From positions 124,001 to 188,000 of the forward strand of contig NZ_MIEH01000007.1 in the NCBI RefSeq assembly GCF_001754075.1: 64,000 bases of DNA. Direction: 5' to 3'. The number at the start of each line of letters is the position of its first letter. The stretch's first letter is position 1. The notes below the pieces were generated by a model that was not told the DNA's origin, ran no database searches, and was given only the letters and a program-made list of their open reading frames with translations. The position numbers were made by a program, and so were the translations under genes. Below are positions 23,603-32,457 of the stretch, one piece after another. The stretch comes from Merdimonas faecis (lineage in GTDB: Bacteria > Bacillota > Clostridia > Lachnospirales > Lachnospiraceae).

Positions 23603-25515
23603 TAGTATGCTACCCTTTCACTTTCTGCTCCCATCTTTTTTGTGATCTTTAGTGCATCCATGTATTCCAGAATAGGTTTTGCACTCTTTCTGCTGGTCCC
23701 AAACATATCTCTGACCTGTGCGATTGTGATCAGAGGATCATCTGCCAGATGGGCTTTTATCTTTTCCTTGGCCTGCTCCATATATTCCGCCAGCGTGTAC
23801 ATTTCTTCCGTCACGCGCACAACTTTTCCCTCTGTCAGCAGAATATTCAGAATATCATCCGCCATGTCCCTGGAGACGCCCTTCAGGTCAATCTCTGAAT
23901 AGCGGACAAAATCATATCCGGCCTTTTCAAACACATTCAGGAAATTTTCCGCCACCTTCTGATAGGTGCCATCTTTCTTTACTTCAAATTCCGGCGTGCA
24001 CAAAAACTCTTCCGCCCGCCTGATACAGCCTCTTTCTACAAAAAATTCTACAATCCGGTCAAATACATTGGGCTTAATCTTCTGGAAATACATGGTCTGT
24101 ATCTCTGCTTTTTTCATGCCATAGCGATAGGGATACTTCTTCTCATAATCCTCAAGCGCCCTCACCAGCGTCTGCTGTGCTTCCCGGATCGAATCCATAT
24201 GCCAGATATAGGTATCCTTCCGCATTTCAAACACGGCCAGAAGCTCCTGTTCCTCCAGCTCTTTTACGTCTTCCTTTACTTCATCTACAGAAAGAGCTGT
24301 CAGCTTCGCAAGCTCCGCTAATGTGATCAGCGTGTCTCCATGTTTCTTCGCATGCAGTTCGATCACATCTGCGGAGGATCCCGATTCCTTACGCCTGAGC
24401 TCCTCAATCACGCTCTCCTGGAACCGTTTCTTTACTCCCGGGTTCGGCTCCAGGATTACGCCGCCGCCAATCGTTTCCATCGGTGAATAAAAGCGTACCA
24501 CAAATTTATCCCCGCGGCGCACGGCAATCTCCTCCTCAAGACGCAGCTGCACATATCCGCTCTCTCCAGGCCCCAGCTCTTCCTTATCCAGAAGCACCGC
24601 CCGGCACAGAATCTCGCTGGTGCCGGTGAAAAAATGCAGCCTGGTATGATTGGTCAGCACCCGCATCGACGACTCCAGGATATTCATCTTCACATCCAGA
24701 AGATCTGTATTCTTCATACTGTTCGGCGGCGCCAGTACGCATCCTCTCTGTATCTCCTTTTTCTTTACATTCGAAAGATTGATTGCCACCCGCTGTCCGG
24801 CATAACATTCCTTCTGGTCTGCCCCATGCACCTGGATGCTGCGGATCTTACACTCCTTCCCAATAGGATACATCTCCAATGTATCCTCTTTCCGGATTGT
24901 ACCGGATACCAGCGTTCCTGTGATGATCGTCCCGAATCCCGACAGAGAAAAGGCCCGGTCGATGGGAAGTCTGGGTATCGTATGGATATCCTTCCCCACT
25001 ACCTCGTCGCTGGACATATGACCGATCACTTCGATCAGCTGATCCAGTCCCTGCCCCGTGGCGGCAGACACCTTTACTACCGGCGCCTGTTCCAGAAATG
25101 TTCCCGAAAGCTCTTCCCGGATCTCTTCTTCCACCAGCTCAATCCACTCTTCATCCACAAGATCACATTTATTAAGGACAATAATACTCTTTTCAATTCC
25201 CAGAAGTCCCAGAATATCCATATGCTCCCTGGTCTGCGGCATGATGCCCTCATCCGCCGCGATCACTAACAGCACCAGATCCATTCCCACGACTCCCGCC
25301 ACCATGTTGTTGATAAATTTCTCATGGCCGGGCACATCTATGATCCCGGCCCGGTCGCCGCTTGGAAGATCAAAGTAGGTAAAGCCCAGATCAATGGTAA
25401 TCCCTCTTCTCTGCTCTTCCTCCCAGCGGTCTGTATTTCTTCCGGTCAGTGCTTTAATCAGCGTGGTTTTTCCGTGATCAATATGCCCCGCTGTTCCTAT
25501 GATTATATTCTTCAT
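23602..25515 (-). CDS. selB: selenocysteine-specific translation elongation factor SelB
   Basis: 637-residue GTPase that carries Sec-tRNA-Sec to UGA codons followed by a SECIS hairpin. The EF-Tu-like domain opens MKNIIIGTAGHIDHGKTTL (P loop), with IDVPGHEKFI and NKCDLV as further G motifs. The C-terminal third (about 400-637) holds the winged-helix repeats that bind the SECIS, ending near SRKSAKPILEYMDAL. It overlaps the end of selA by 38 bp, so is coupled to it. Needed here for PrdB and SelD. Confidence 0.96.
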   Translation of the reverse strand: MKNIIIGTAGHIDHGKTTLIKALTGRNTDRWEEEQRRGITIDLGFTYFDLPSGDRAGIIDVPGHEKFINNMVAGVVGMDLVLLVIAADEGIMPQTREHMDILGLLGIEKSIIVLNKCDLVDEEWIELVEEEIREELSGTFLEQAPVVKVSAATGQGLDQLIEVIGHMSSDEVVGKDIHTIPRLPIDRAFSLSGFGTIITGTLVSGTIRKEDTLEMYPIGKECKIRSIQVHGADQKECYAGQRVAINLSNVKKKEIQRGCVLAPPNSMKNTDLLDVKMNILESSMRVLTNHTRLHFFTGTSEILCRAVLLDKEELGPGESGYVQLRLEEEIAVRRGDKFVVRFYSPMETIGGGVILEPNPGVKKRFQESVIEELRRKESGSSADVIELHAKKHGDTLITLAELAKLTALSVDEVKEDVKELEEQELLAVFEMRKDTYIWHMDSIREAQQTLVRALEDYEKKYPYRYGMKKAEIQTMYFQKIKPNVFDRIVEFFVERGCIRRAEEFLCTPEFEVKKDGTYQKVAENFLNVFEKAGYDFVRYSEIDLKGVSRDMADDILNILLTEGKVVRVTEEMYTLAEYMEQAKEKIKAHLADDPLITIAQVRDMFGTSRKSAKPILEYMDALKITKKMGAESERVAY

Positions 25516-26908
25516 CTTCCATACTCCTAAATTGATCTGCTATCACTTTGAACTGCTGACGGTCTATGGTCCTCACGTCAAGAAGGATCATGTCATTTGC
25601 CGTTCTTGGAATAATAGGGATCTCAAGATGCCGCATTTTTTCTTCCAGCTTTGGCACGCTGATCTTCTCCGGCCGCACGGCTGCCGCAAAGCTTGGAATC
25701 CTTTCCAGAGGCAGAGAGCCTCCCCCTATCTGCGATTCACAGGGAACCACCTGAAAATGTCCGGAGAATCCGCTTCTTCGAAGCATCCGCACCAGGCTTT
25801 TTGCCTCTTTTTCAATTTTCTCCAAAGGCTTCGTAATCATCCGAAGGACCGGTACATTACGTATGGCCGTCTCTTCTGATAAATACTCCTTAAGCACAAG
25901 CTCCAGAGCCGCTGCCGTAAACTTATCGATCCGGAGCGCACGGGTCAGCTGGTTCTTCTTCATCTGATCAATATATTTTTTCTTTCCAACAATAATACCG
26001 GCCTGAGGACCTCCCAGAAGCTTATCGCCACTGAAGCAGACCACATCCGCTCCTTTTGCAATGGACTCCTGTACCATGGGCTCGTGTGTCAGCCCGTATT
26101 TTGCCAGGTCCACCAGAACACCGCTTCCCAGATCCTCAATGATCGGCAGGTCATGCTCTTTCGCCAGTGTAATCAGCTCATCAATCTCCACCGATTCCGT
26201 AAAGCCCACGATCCGGTAATTACTGGTATGCACTTTTAACAGCGCTTTCGTCTCTTCTGTAATCGCATTTTTATAATCGTCATAGTGGGTCTTATTCGTC
26301 GTCCCCACCTCCACCAGTACGGCACCGCTCTGTTCCATAACATCCGGGATCCGGAATTTTCCGCCAATCTCCACCAGCTCTCCCCGGGAGACCACGACTT
26401 CGCCTCCCTTTGCCAGAGAACTTAAGATCAGCATCACGGAGGATGCATTGTTATTGACAGCCATGGCCGCCTCTGCCCCCGTCAGTTTGCACAAAAGTTT
26501 TTCAAAATGCGAATACCTCTCTCCACGCCTTCCGGCCTCCAGGTTATACTCCAGATTAGAGTATCCGCATGCAACCTCGGCAATCCGTTTTATATGTTCC
26601 GGACTGATCGGAGCACGTCCCAGATTCGTATGGAGAATCGTCCCTGTACCGTTGATCACCGGGCGCATATTCGGCGTATGCATCGCTTTTACAGTCCGTC
26701 CAATCTCGTCTGTCAGTCCCCCGATCCTTTCCTCAATCTCTTTTTCGTCCTCACAGGCGCCGATAAAGGTCCTAAGCCGGTCCGTTTCGATATGGATAGA
26801 TTCCATCACCGTGTCTTTGCTGTATGTTTCTATCATCTGCCGGATCCTCTCGTCTTCCAGCAGGATATCTACCTTAGGAATCTTCCGGTAATACACATTT
26901 TTATTCAT
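25478..26908 (-). CDS. selA: L-seryl-tRNA(Sec) selenium transferase SelA
   Basis: 476-residue PLP enzyme that converts Ser-tRNA-Sec to Sec-tRNA-Sec using selenophosphate. Lys296 in CFSGDKLLGGPQAG is the cofactor lysine; NGTGTILHTNLGRAP and LEAGRRGERYSHFE are characteristic family blocks. Length is normal for bacterial SelA. It lies 14 bp after selD and overlaps selB, giving the operon selD-selA-selB-lysR. Confidence 0.96.
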   Translation of the reverse strand: MNKNVYYRKIPKVDILLEDERIRQMIETYSKDTVMESIHIETDRLRTFIGACEDEKEIEERIGGLTDEIGRTVKAMHTPNMRPVINGTGTILHTNLGRAPISPEHIKRIAEVACGYSNLEYNLEAGRRGERYSHFEKLLCKLTGAEAAMAVNNNASSVMLILSSLAKGGEVVVSRGELVEIGGKFRIPDVMEQSGAVLVEVGTTNKTHYDDYKNAITEETKALLKVHTSNYRIVGFTESVEIDELITLAKEHDLPIIEDLGSGVLVDLAKYGLTHEPMVQESIAKGADVVCFSGDKLLGGPQAGIIVGKKKYIDQMKKNQLTRALRIDKFTAAALELVLKEYLSEETAIRNVPVLRMITKPLEKIEKEAKSLVRMLRRSGFSGHFQVVPCESQIGGGSLPLERIPSFAAAVRPEKISVPKLEEKMRHLEIPIIPRTANDMILLDVRTIDRQQFKVIADQFRSMEDEEYNHRNSGAY

Positions 26909-26922
26909 TCTTCATTCCTCTC

Positions 26923-27963
26923 TTATACCAAGCGAATCAATTTATCACTTTTTTCTTTTACATCTCCGATCACAGCCACCGCAGTATCCATATCCGCCGC
27001 GGCAAAGTCCGCCATCATCTGATCCAGATCCTTTGGTGCTACGCTGATCAGGAGACCGCCGGAGGTCTGCGGATCGTATAAAAGATCCAGGTAGTGTTCT
27101 GCCACCCCTCCATCGTCCACTTTTCCGATGGAATACCCCCGGTTTTTATACGCACCGGCCGGCACCAGTCCCATCTTTGCATAGTCAACTGCATCTGCGA
27201 AATAGGGAACCCGGCCCACCTTAAGCTCCAGCGTGACTTCACTGGCCTCGGCCATCTCAACACCGTGACCCAGAAGCCCAAAGCCGGTAATATCTGTACA
27301 GGCGGATACGTCATACTTTTCCACTACCTGCTTGGCCTTCTTATTCAGGGACGCCATGACGGTCTGTGCCTCGCGGATTGCGGACGGCGATGCCATCTCG
27401 GCCTTCACGGCCGTGTTTATGATCCCGCTTCCGATCTGCTTTGTCAGCACCAGCACATCTCCCGGCCGGCATCCGTAATTTTTAAAAATTTTATCCGGAT
27501 GTACAAAACCTGATACACAAAGTCCATATTTCGGTTCATCATCCTGAACCGAATGTCCGCCTACAAGAACTGCACCTGCTTCCTTTACCTTATCTGCCCC
27601 TCCGGCCAGAATGTCTCCCAGTATAGCCGGATCCAGGCAGTTCGGAAATCCTACGATATTCAGCGCAACAGCAGGTTCTCCTCCCATCGCCCACACATCA
27701 CTTAATGAGTTTGCCGCGGCAATCTGTCCAAACATATAGGGATCATCTACAATCGGCGTAAAAAAATCCACTGTCTGTATCATCGCAATCTCGTCAGTTA
27801 CTTTATATATTGCCGCATCATCGGACGTCTCAATTCCGACGATGAGATTATCATCATGAAACTTCGGCAGCTTACCCAGCACCTGGGCAAGGGTCTCAGG
27901 ACCTATTTTGGCCGCTCATCCCGAAGTCTTACTTAAGCTGGTTAATTTTACATCAGAAACCAT
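26923..27963 (-). CDS. selD: selenide, water dikinase SelD, itself a selenoprotein (in-frame UGA)
   Basis: 346-residue enzyme making selenophosphate from selenide and ATP. The ATG at 27963 follows GGAGGAAAAGGT. Codon 16 is TGA (27916-27918) in SKTSG-U-AAKIGP, the catalytic Cys/Sec position with the conserved lysine three residues later. Downstream blocks include GIETSDDAAIY, AANSLSDVWAMGG, GGHSVQD and YDPQTSGGLL. A candidate SECIS follows the UGA: small GGTC/GACC and larger CCCAG/CTGGG pairings within 40 nt, less clear than in prdB. A caller ignoring the UGA would start at codon 28 and lose the catalytic residue. Confidence 0.95.
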
Positions 27964-28021
27964 ACCTTTTCCTCCTCTCTTTTCTCGCAGACGCCTGAGA
28001 AACTGTCATCCTACGTTCCCG

Positions 28022-28075
28022 CAAAAAATCCACAGAGAAGCCTTCTTTTTCATATTGCGGCGTTCCCTGTGGATT
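28022..28075 (-). terminator. terminator-like hairpin between yedF and selD
   Basis: AATCCACAGAGAA (28027-28039) pairs with TTCCCTGTGGATT (28063-28075), 12 of 13 positions, and on the minus strand is followed by TTTTTTGC. It would limit readthrough from yedF into selD. Confidence 0.72.
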
Positions 28076-28109
28076 CTTCCAAACACAATTTTCTTACAAA
28101 ATATTCCTG

Positions 28110-28718
28110 CTAAGGTTTTATGATCCTGGATGCCCCGGCCAGTGTTTCAACGATACTGTACATATTCGTCACAGTTCCGACTGCCAGCTTCTCTTTCAAT
28201 CCATAGTAATCCAGACAGGTTCCGCAGGTCTGGATCTCTACTCCCTGGGCTTCCAGGGACTTCAGATCTTCAAGCGAATCTGACCCTTCTGTCGTCAGCG
28301 TGGCACCGCCGTTATAAAACAGCATCGTTTTCGGCAACGTGTCCATCTGTGTGACAGCAAAAATAAAGCTCTTGATCAACACCTTACCAAGCTCATCATT
28401 TCCACTTCCCATACGGTCAGAAGCAATGGCTACTACCAGATTTCCTCTGTTGTCCGGTGCGCAGGAAACTTCTTCTTCTGCTGTCTCTGCCGCCGGAGCG
28501 CCCTCCATCTGGATCGTGATCTTGAATTCTGCATCACCAAGCTTCTCGGAAGAAACCTGTCCCCCTGAACTGGATGCCATCTTTGTCACATTCTGGACAG
28601 CAATCTCGTTGTCCACCAGTACTTCGATCGTCTCAGGTCCTGTAAGCGCCTGCATTGCCTTTTTGGTCTTAATAACCGGGATCGGGCAATTATCACCCAT
28701 AGCGTTGACTGTAATCAT
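28110..28718 (-). CDS. yedF: selenium metabolism protein YedF
   Basis: 202-residue two-domain protein. The N-terminal TusA-like domain (1-75) has DNCPIPVIKTKKAM with Cys11; the C-terminal DsrE-like domain (about 100-200) has DRMGSGNDELGK and QTCGTCLDYYGL. This fusion is the YedF family found with Sec and selenium-transport genes; the proposed role is sulfur/selenium transfer. The ATG at 28718 follows AAGGCGAG. A possible promoter lies just upstream (-35 TTTACC 28790-28795, 17 bp, -10 TAGAAT 28767-28772). Confidence 0.92.
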   Translation of the reverse strand: MITVNAMGDNCPIPVIKTKKAMQALTGPETIEVLVDNEIAVQNVTKMASSSGGQVSSEKLGDAEFKITIQMEGAPAAETAEEEVSCAPDNRGNLVVAIASDRMGSGNDELGKVLIKSFIFAVTQMDTLPKTMLFYNGGATLTTEGSDSLEDLKSLEAQGVEIQTCGTCLDYYGLKEKLAVGTVTNMYSIVETLAGASRIIKP

Positions 28719-28838
28719 AATATCTCGCCTTTCCTTCCCGCCATTACCTTCAACACTTATAGACATATTCTATCATTATGCCTCGAAAAGGTAAATGGCT
28801 TTTCCATGATTTATAAAACATTTTTTATAAAATATTTT

Positions 28839-29492
28839 TTATGCAATCTTTCGAATTTTACGCCTTTCCGGTATTTCAAGAATCCGGTAAGCACCCTCCG
28901 AATACATAGCCGGCTTCATTCCGCCCTTTTCAAAGGCTGCAAGAAGCTCCTGGAGCGTCCGTATCTCCCCGGGAAACCAGGTAGCACATACTCCTACCTT
29001 CTCCGGCACATGGCAGTCACTGGCGCCCAGTGTGTGAAGCCCCTGTCTTCCGGCGTATTTCGCCGCCTTGCGGCATGCTGCTGCAGAAGTGCTGCCATTT
29101 AACACTTCCAGGCCATCTAACCCTTTCACTTCACATAAGTGTTCCCCCAATCCTCTTCCATTATTCCGGAAGGGATGAGCTGCAAAACAAATGCCGCCCT
29201 GCGCTTTTACCAGATCAATAAACTCTTGTGCCGGAATCCGTTCCCTCGGATAATCCTCAATCCCGAAAGCAACAATATCTCCCTGCAGAGAGTAATATTC
29301 AATACCGGTAAAAATCGGGAATCCCGTTTTTTCGGAATATTCTGCCGCATAATCCTTCAGCCCCATACTATCATGATCTGTGATACTGATTCCGTCAAGA
29401 CCTTTCTCTTTTGCAATTTCCACAATCTGAGATAATTTCAGGAAGCTGTCTTTGGAATATGTCATCTCATGCATATGCAGATCAATGAGCAT
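28839..29492 (-). CDS. PHP-domain metal-dependent phosphoesterase
   Basis: 217-residue PHP (polymerase and histidinol phosphatase) domain protein. Metal ligands are seen in MLIDLHMHEMTYS, SITDHDSMGL, FAAHPFRN and GASDCHV. It resembles short TrpH/YciV-like phosphoesterases that act on nucleotides or related phosphoesters; the substrate is not known. It lies upstream of yedF on the same strand, but a separate yedF promoter is likely in between. Confidence 0.85.
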   Translation of the reverse strand: MLIDLHMHEMTYSKDSFLKLSQIVEIAKEKGLDGISITDHDSMGLKDYAAEYSEKTGFPIFTGIEYYSLQGDIVAFGIEDYPRERIPAQEFIDLVKAQGGICFAAHPFRNNGRGLGEHLCEVKGLDGLEVLNGSTSAAACRKAAKYAGRQGLHTLGASDCHVPEKVGVCATWFPGEIRTLQELLAAFEKGGMKPAMYSEGAYRILEIPERRKIRKIA

Positions 29493-29661
29493 CTTTTCAC
29501 CTTCTACTTTCTTGTTCTCTTCCTAATACTCCTGTTACTGCCACTATTTTTATTATAAGAAGAGACATCTTTATATTCAAATTGAGTTTTTTTATAAACA
29601 GGCGCATTTATAGATATTATCTATTTGTATAGAAAGAATTTCTTTTTAGCCTGCTTCATGA

Positions 29662-29710
29662 TATAATTCTGGAAGATCCAATACTCGCGGATCAGCCGCC
29701 TTCGGCGGCA
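29662..29710 (+). promoter_or_regulatory. extended -10 promoter and UUCG hairpin upstream of the methyltransferase gene
   Basis: TGA-TATAAT extended -10 (29659-29667) without a good -35. About 28 bp later a GCCGCC-TTC-GGCGGC hairpin (29695-29709, stable UUCG-type loop) lies in the leader, 40 bp before the ATG. No U run follows, so it may stabilise the mRNA 5' end. Confidence 0.55.
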
Positions 29711-29750
29711 TTGCAAATATATAATAAATTCAAGAGAGGATAAGATCAAT

Positions 29751-30608
29751 ATGTGGATTGCCGATCAATGGAAAGATTATGAAGTAATAGACTGCAGCAA
29801 GGGCGAAAAGCTGGAGCGCTGGGGAAACTATATTCTGGTTCGCCCGGATCCCCAGGTTATCTGGGACACCCCCAGAAAGGATCCCAGGTGGAAGAGAAAA
29901 AACGGACATTATCACCGCAGCAAAAAAGGCGGCGGCGAATGGGAATTTTTTGATCTGCCCGGCGAATGGCAGATTCATTATAAAGACCTGACATTCAATC
30001 TGAAGCCTTTCAGCTTCAAACACACAGGACTTTTCCCGGAGCAGGCTGCCAACTGGGACTGGTTTTCCGAAAAGATCCGTCTGGCCGGACGCCCAATCAA
30101 AGTCTTAAATCTTTTTGCCTATACAGGCGGCGCCACTCTGGCCGCCGCGGCAGCCGGAGCCAGCGTCACCCATGTGGACGCCTCCAAGGGCATGGTCAAC
30201 TGGGCCAAGGAAAACGCCATTTCCTCCGGTCTGGCCGATAAACCCATCCGCTGGCTGGTTGATGACTGCGTAAAATTTGTGGAGCGGGAAATCCGCCGTG
30301 GAAACCATTATGACGCTATTATCATGGATCCCCCGTCCTACGGACGCGGTCCCAAGGGTGAGATCTGGAAAATCGAGGATGCTATCCATCCGCTGATCCG
30401 CCTGTGTACAAAAATCTTGTCGGATCAGCCCCTGTTCTTCCTGGTCAATTCTTATACTACCGGGCTCGCCCCGGCTGTATTGACTTATATGATCGGCACA
30501 GAACTAAAACGGTTCCACGGTCACGTAGAGTCTCAGGAAATCGGCCTTCCCGTCACCTCCTCCGGTCTGGTACTCCCCTGCGGCGCCTCCGGACGCTGGG
30601 AAGCATAG
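29751..30608 (+). CDS. class I SAM-dependent methyltransferase, RlmI/RlmL-like
   Basis: 285-residue methyltransferase. The C-terminal Rossmann domain has the SAM motif KVLNLFAYTGGATLAAA (about 118-134), GASVTHVDASKGMVNWAKEN, and the catalytic-loop motif IIMDPPSYGRGPKG. This is the fold of the 23S rRNA m5C/m2G methyltransferases RlmI and RlmK/L. The N-terminal part (about 1-100) is short and has no clear PUA domain. The substrate is therefore probably rRNA but unproven. GAGAGG precedes the ATG. Confidence 0.85.
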   Translation: MWIADQWKDYEVIDCSKGEKLERWGNYILVRPDPQVIWDTPRKDPRWKRKNGHYHRSKKGGGEWEFFDLPGEWQIHYKDLTFNLKPFSFKHTGLFPEQAANWDWFSEKIRLAGRPIKVLNLFAYTGGATLAAAAAGASVTHVDASKGMVNWAKENAISSGLADKPIRWLVDDCVKFVEREIRRGNHYDAIIMDPPSYGRGPKGEIWKIEDAIHPLIRLCTKILSDQPLFFLVNSYTTGLAPAVLTYMIGTELKRFHGHVESQEIGLPVTSSGLVLPCGASGRWEA

Positions 30609-30630
30609 CACATGTGGGGACACCCGATAA

Positions 30631-30679
30631 TGTGAACGGGGACGTACACTTTTGCAAAAAGTGTACGTCCCCGTTCACA
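30631..30679. repeat. GGGGACG palindromic element copy 2
   Basis: Two perfect 23-bp arms (30631-30653 and 30657-30679) with a 3-bp loop. The core GGGGACGTACACTTTT is shared with the copy at 50485-50527. It separates convergent genes and may act as a terminator in both directions. A partial half (TGTGGGGACACCC) lies at 30612-30624. Confidence 0.88.
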
Positions 30680-30680
30680 A

Positions 30681-30842
30681 TTAAAATTCGATTCCCTTCC
30701 CCAGCGCATCTTTCAGATATGTCACCACATCCTCCAGCTTATGCACGGCATCCATCTTTTCCTCATAGTCTTCGCCTTCCATATCTACGTTAATGAGACA
30801 CTGCTGGATATGCTTTATTTCTTTAATCATTTCTTCTGTCAT
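30681..30842 (-). CDS. small conserved-looking hypothetical protein
   Basis: 53-residue acidic, helical protein beginning MTEEMIKEIKHIQQCL and ending YLKDALGKGIEF. The ATG at 30842 has GGGGGTGG just upstream, whereas the longer frame lacks a site. Sequence pattern is coiled-coil-like. I do not recognise a family. It is followed by a large palindrome that may end its transcript. Confidence 0.6.
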   Translation of the reverse strand: MTEEMIKEIKHIQQCLINVDMEGEDYEEKMDAVHKLEDVVTYLKDALGKGIEF

Positions 30843-31065
30843 AAGACCACCCCCGTTTGTCTTCTGAAATACGTTCCTATTACAGTTTTCTCCTCTGGTC
30901 CGCCCAAAAGCTCGCCTATATGTATTATTATAGCACACTCTTTCCTTTTACGGCATGCAAATTTATGCTATACTGTTAAACACGGCCGCTGCATTGCCGC
31001 ATCATCCGGTGGCTGCGGCGGCACGCCTTATAAAATGTCTCTGAACAAAAAGGAGGAATCAGCTT

Positions 31066-31620
31066 ATGAAACTTATGATTGCATCTGACATACACGGCTC
31101 CGCTTATTACTGCAAAAAAATGGTGGCGGCATACCAAAGAGAACATGCCGACCGGCTTCTGCTCCTTGGCGATATTCTCTACCATGGCCCCCGCAATGAT
31201 CTTCCAGAGGATTATGATCCCAAGGCTGTCATCTCTCTTTTAAATCCTCTGAAGCAGGAAATTCTCTGCGTACGCGGAAACTGCGACACGGAAGTAGATC
31301 AGATGGTCCTGGACTTTCCCATCATGGCAGAATATTGTCTCCTGGAGCTTAACGGCCAGACGATTTTTGCCACCCATGGCCATCACTTCAACCCGCAGAA
31401 TCCGCCTATGCTGAAGGACGGTGATATCCTTTTAAACGGGCATACCCACATCCCGGCAAACCAGAATATGGGTACTTATACCTATATGAACCCGGGATCC
31501 GTCTCCATTCCCAAAGAAGGCTCTGCCCACGGCTATATGATCTTTGACGGTGCCTTTACCTGGAAGGATCTGGACGGAAACGTTCTGGACATTTCAAGCA
31601 ATGCCTCTGCCGCCAGGTAA
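31066..31620 (+). CDS. YfcE-type phosphodiesterase (calcineurin-like)
   Basis: 184-residue metallophosphoesterase of the YfcE/MJ0936 group. Metal-binding motifs in order: MIASDIHGSAYYC, LLLGDILYHGPRND, VRGNCDTEVDQM, FATHGHHFNP, NGHTHIPAN. YfcE itself hydrolyses phosphodiesters; the natural substrate is unknown. AAGGAGG precedes the ATG. It converges with the MBL-fold gene, 3 bp from its stop. Confidence 0.92.
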   Translation: MKLMIASDIHGSAYYCKKMVAAYQREHADRLLLLGDILYHGPRNDLPEDYDPKAVISLLNPLKQEILCVRGNCDTEVDQMVLDFPIMAEYCLLELNGQTIFATHGHHFNPQNPPMLKDGDILLNGHTHIPANQNMGTYTYMNPGSVSIPKEGSAHGYMIFDGAFTWKDLDGNVLDISSNASAAR

Positions 31621-31623
31621 ACT

Positions 31624-32457
31624 TTACATCCAGGCAGACAGATCCAGCTCTTCTCCGCTTCCGAGATAGCGGATCTGTTCTCCCAGGATCTCTTTTAACA
31701 TCTTATATGCCGGGATCCCGGTACAGTGTCCGGTGACAAACCGGGTCGGCATCTTCTGCAATTCCCTTGCTGTCTGGCGGATCACCTTTTTATCTTCCTC
31801 CGTGTATTCACCGTCCTTCATCATATGAAAGCCGCTGATCACAAAATCCGGATACCGCTCCCGTATTTCCCGGTAGCGGTCCAGAATATTCAGGATTCCG
31901 TTATGTGCACAGCCGGAAAGCAAAATTTCCTTCCCGTCACAGTTCACGATCAGATACTGCTCGTGACGGAAATCATCCTGTACCAGCGCCCCGTCTTTCC
32001 GGACTCTCAGTTCACGGTTTCCCTCCGGCCACATCCGTCTTCCGGCAACATTGGTAAAAAGATACAGTTCCTCGTCCAGCCTTAAATCTCCGCCCACCAC
32101 CACGACCTGAGGCAGTCCCCGGATCACTGGATCCAGGCCGATATAATCTGTCCCCCGCTCTCTTTCATGATAATATTTTGCAAACGCGTCCTCCCTGATA
32201 TAAATCCTGGCCCTCGGATTGATCTTTGAGAATGTCAGGATTCCGCCGCCATGATCATAATGTCCATGACTTAAGATCAGTATATCCACTTCTTTTAAGT
32301 CGATACCGAGAAACTCTGCATTTCTCAGGAATGCATCCGTTGCTCCGGTATCTACCAACAGCTTATGCTTCCCTGTCTCCAGATAAACACTCAATCCATG
32401 TTCGGCCAGACAGCCATTTTTCCCTTGTTCGTTTTCAACCAGATTCTGTATCTTCAT
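31624..32457 (-). CDS. MBL-fold metallohydrolase
   Basis: 277-residue metallo-beta-lactamase-fold hydrolase. The zinc motif ILSHGHYDHGGG (about 60-70), GCAHNGILNIL (about 180) and GHCTGIPAYKM near the C-terminus are the ligand-containing motifs of the group related to archaeal 7,8-dihydropterin-6-methyl-4-(beta-D-ribofuranosyl)-aminobenzene-5'-phosphate synthase-like enzymes. Its start overlaps the end of the HD-domain gene upstream by 1 bp, so the two are coupled. Substrate unknown. Confidence 0.87.
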   Translation of the reverse strand: MKIQNLVENEQGKNGCLAEHGLSVYLETGKHKLLVDTGATDAFLRNAEFLGIDLKEVDILILSHGHYDHGGGILTFSKINPRARIYIREDAFAKYYHERERGTDYIGLDPVIRGLPQVVVVGGDLRLDEELYLFTNVAGRRMWPEGNRELRVRKDGALVQDDFRHEQYLIVNCDGKEILLSGCAHNGILNILDRYREIRERYPDFVISGFHMMKDGEYTEEDKKVIRQTARELQKMPTRFVTGHCTGIPAYKMLKEILGEQIRYLGSGEELDLSAWM

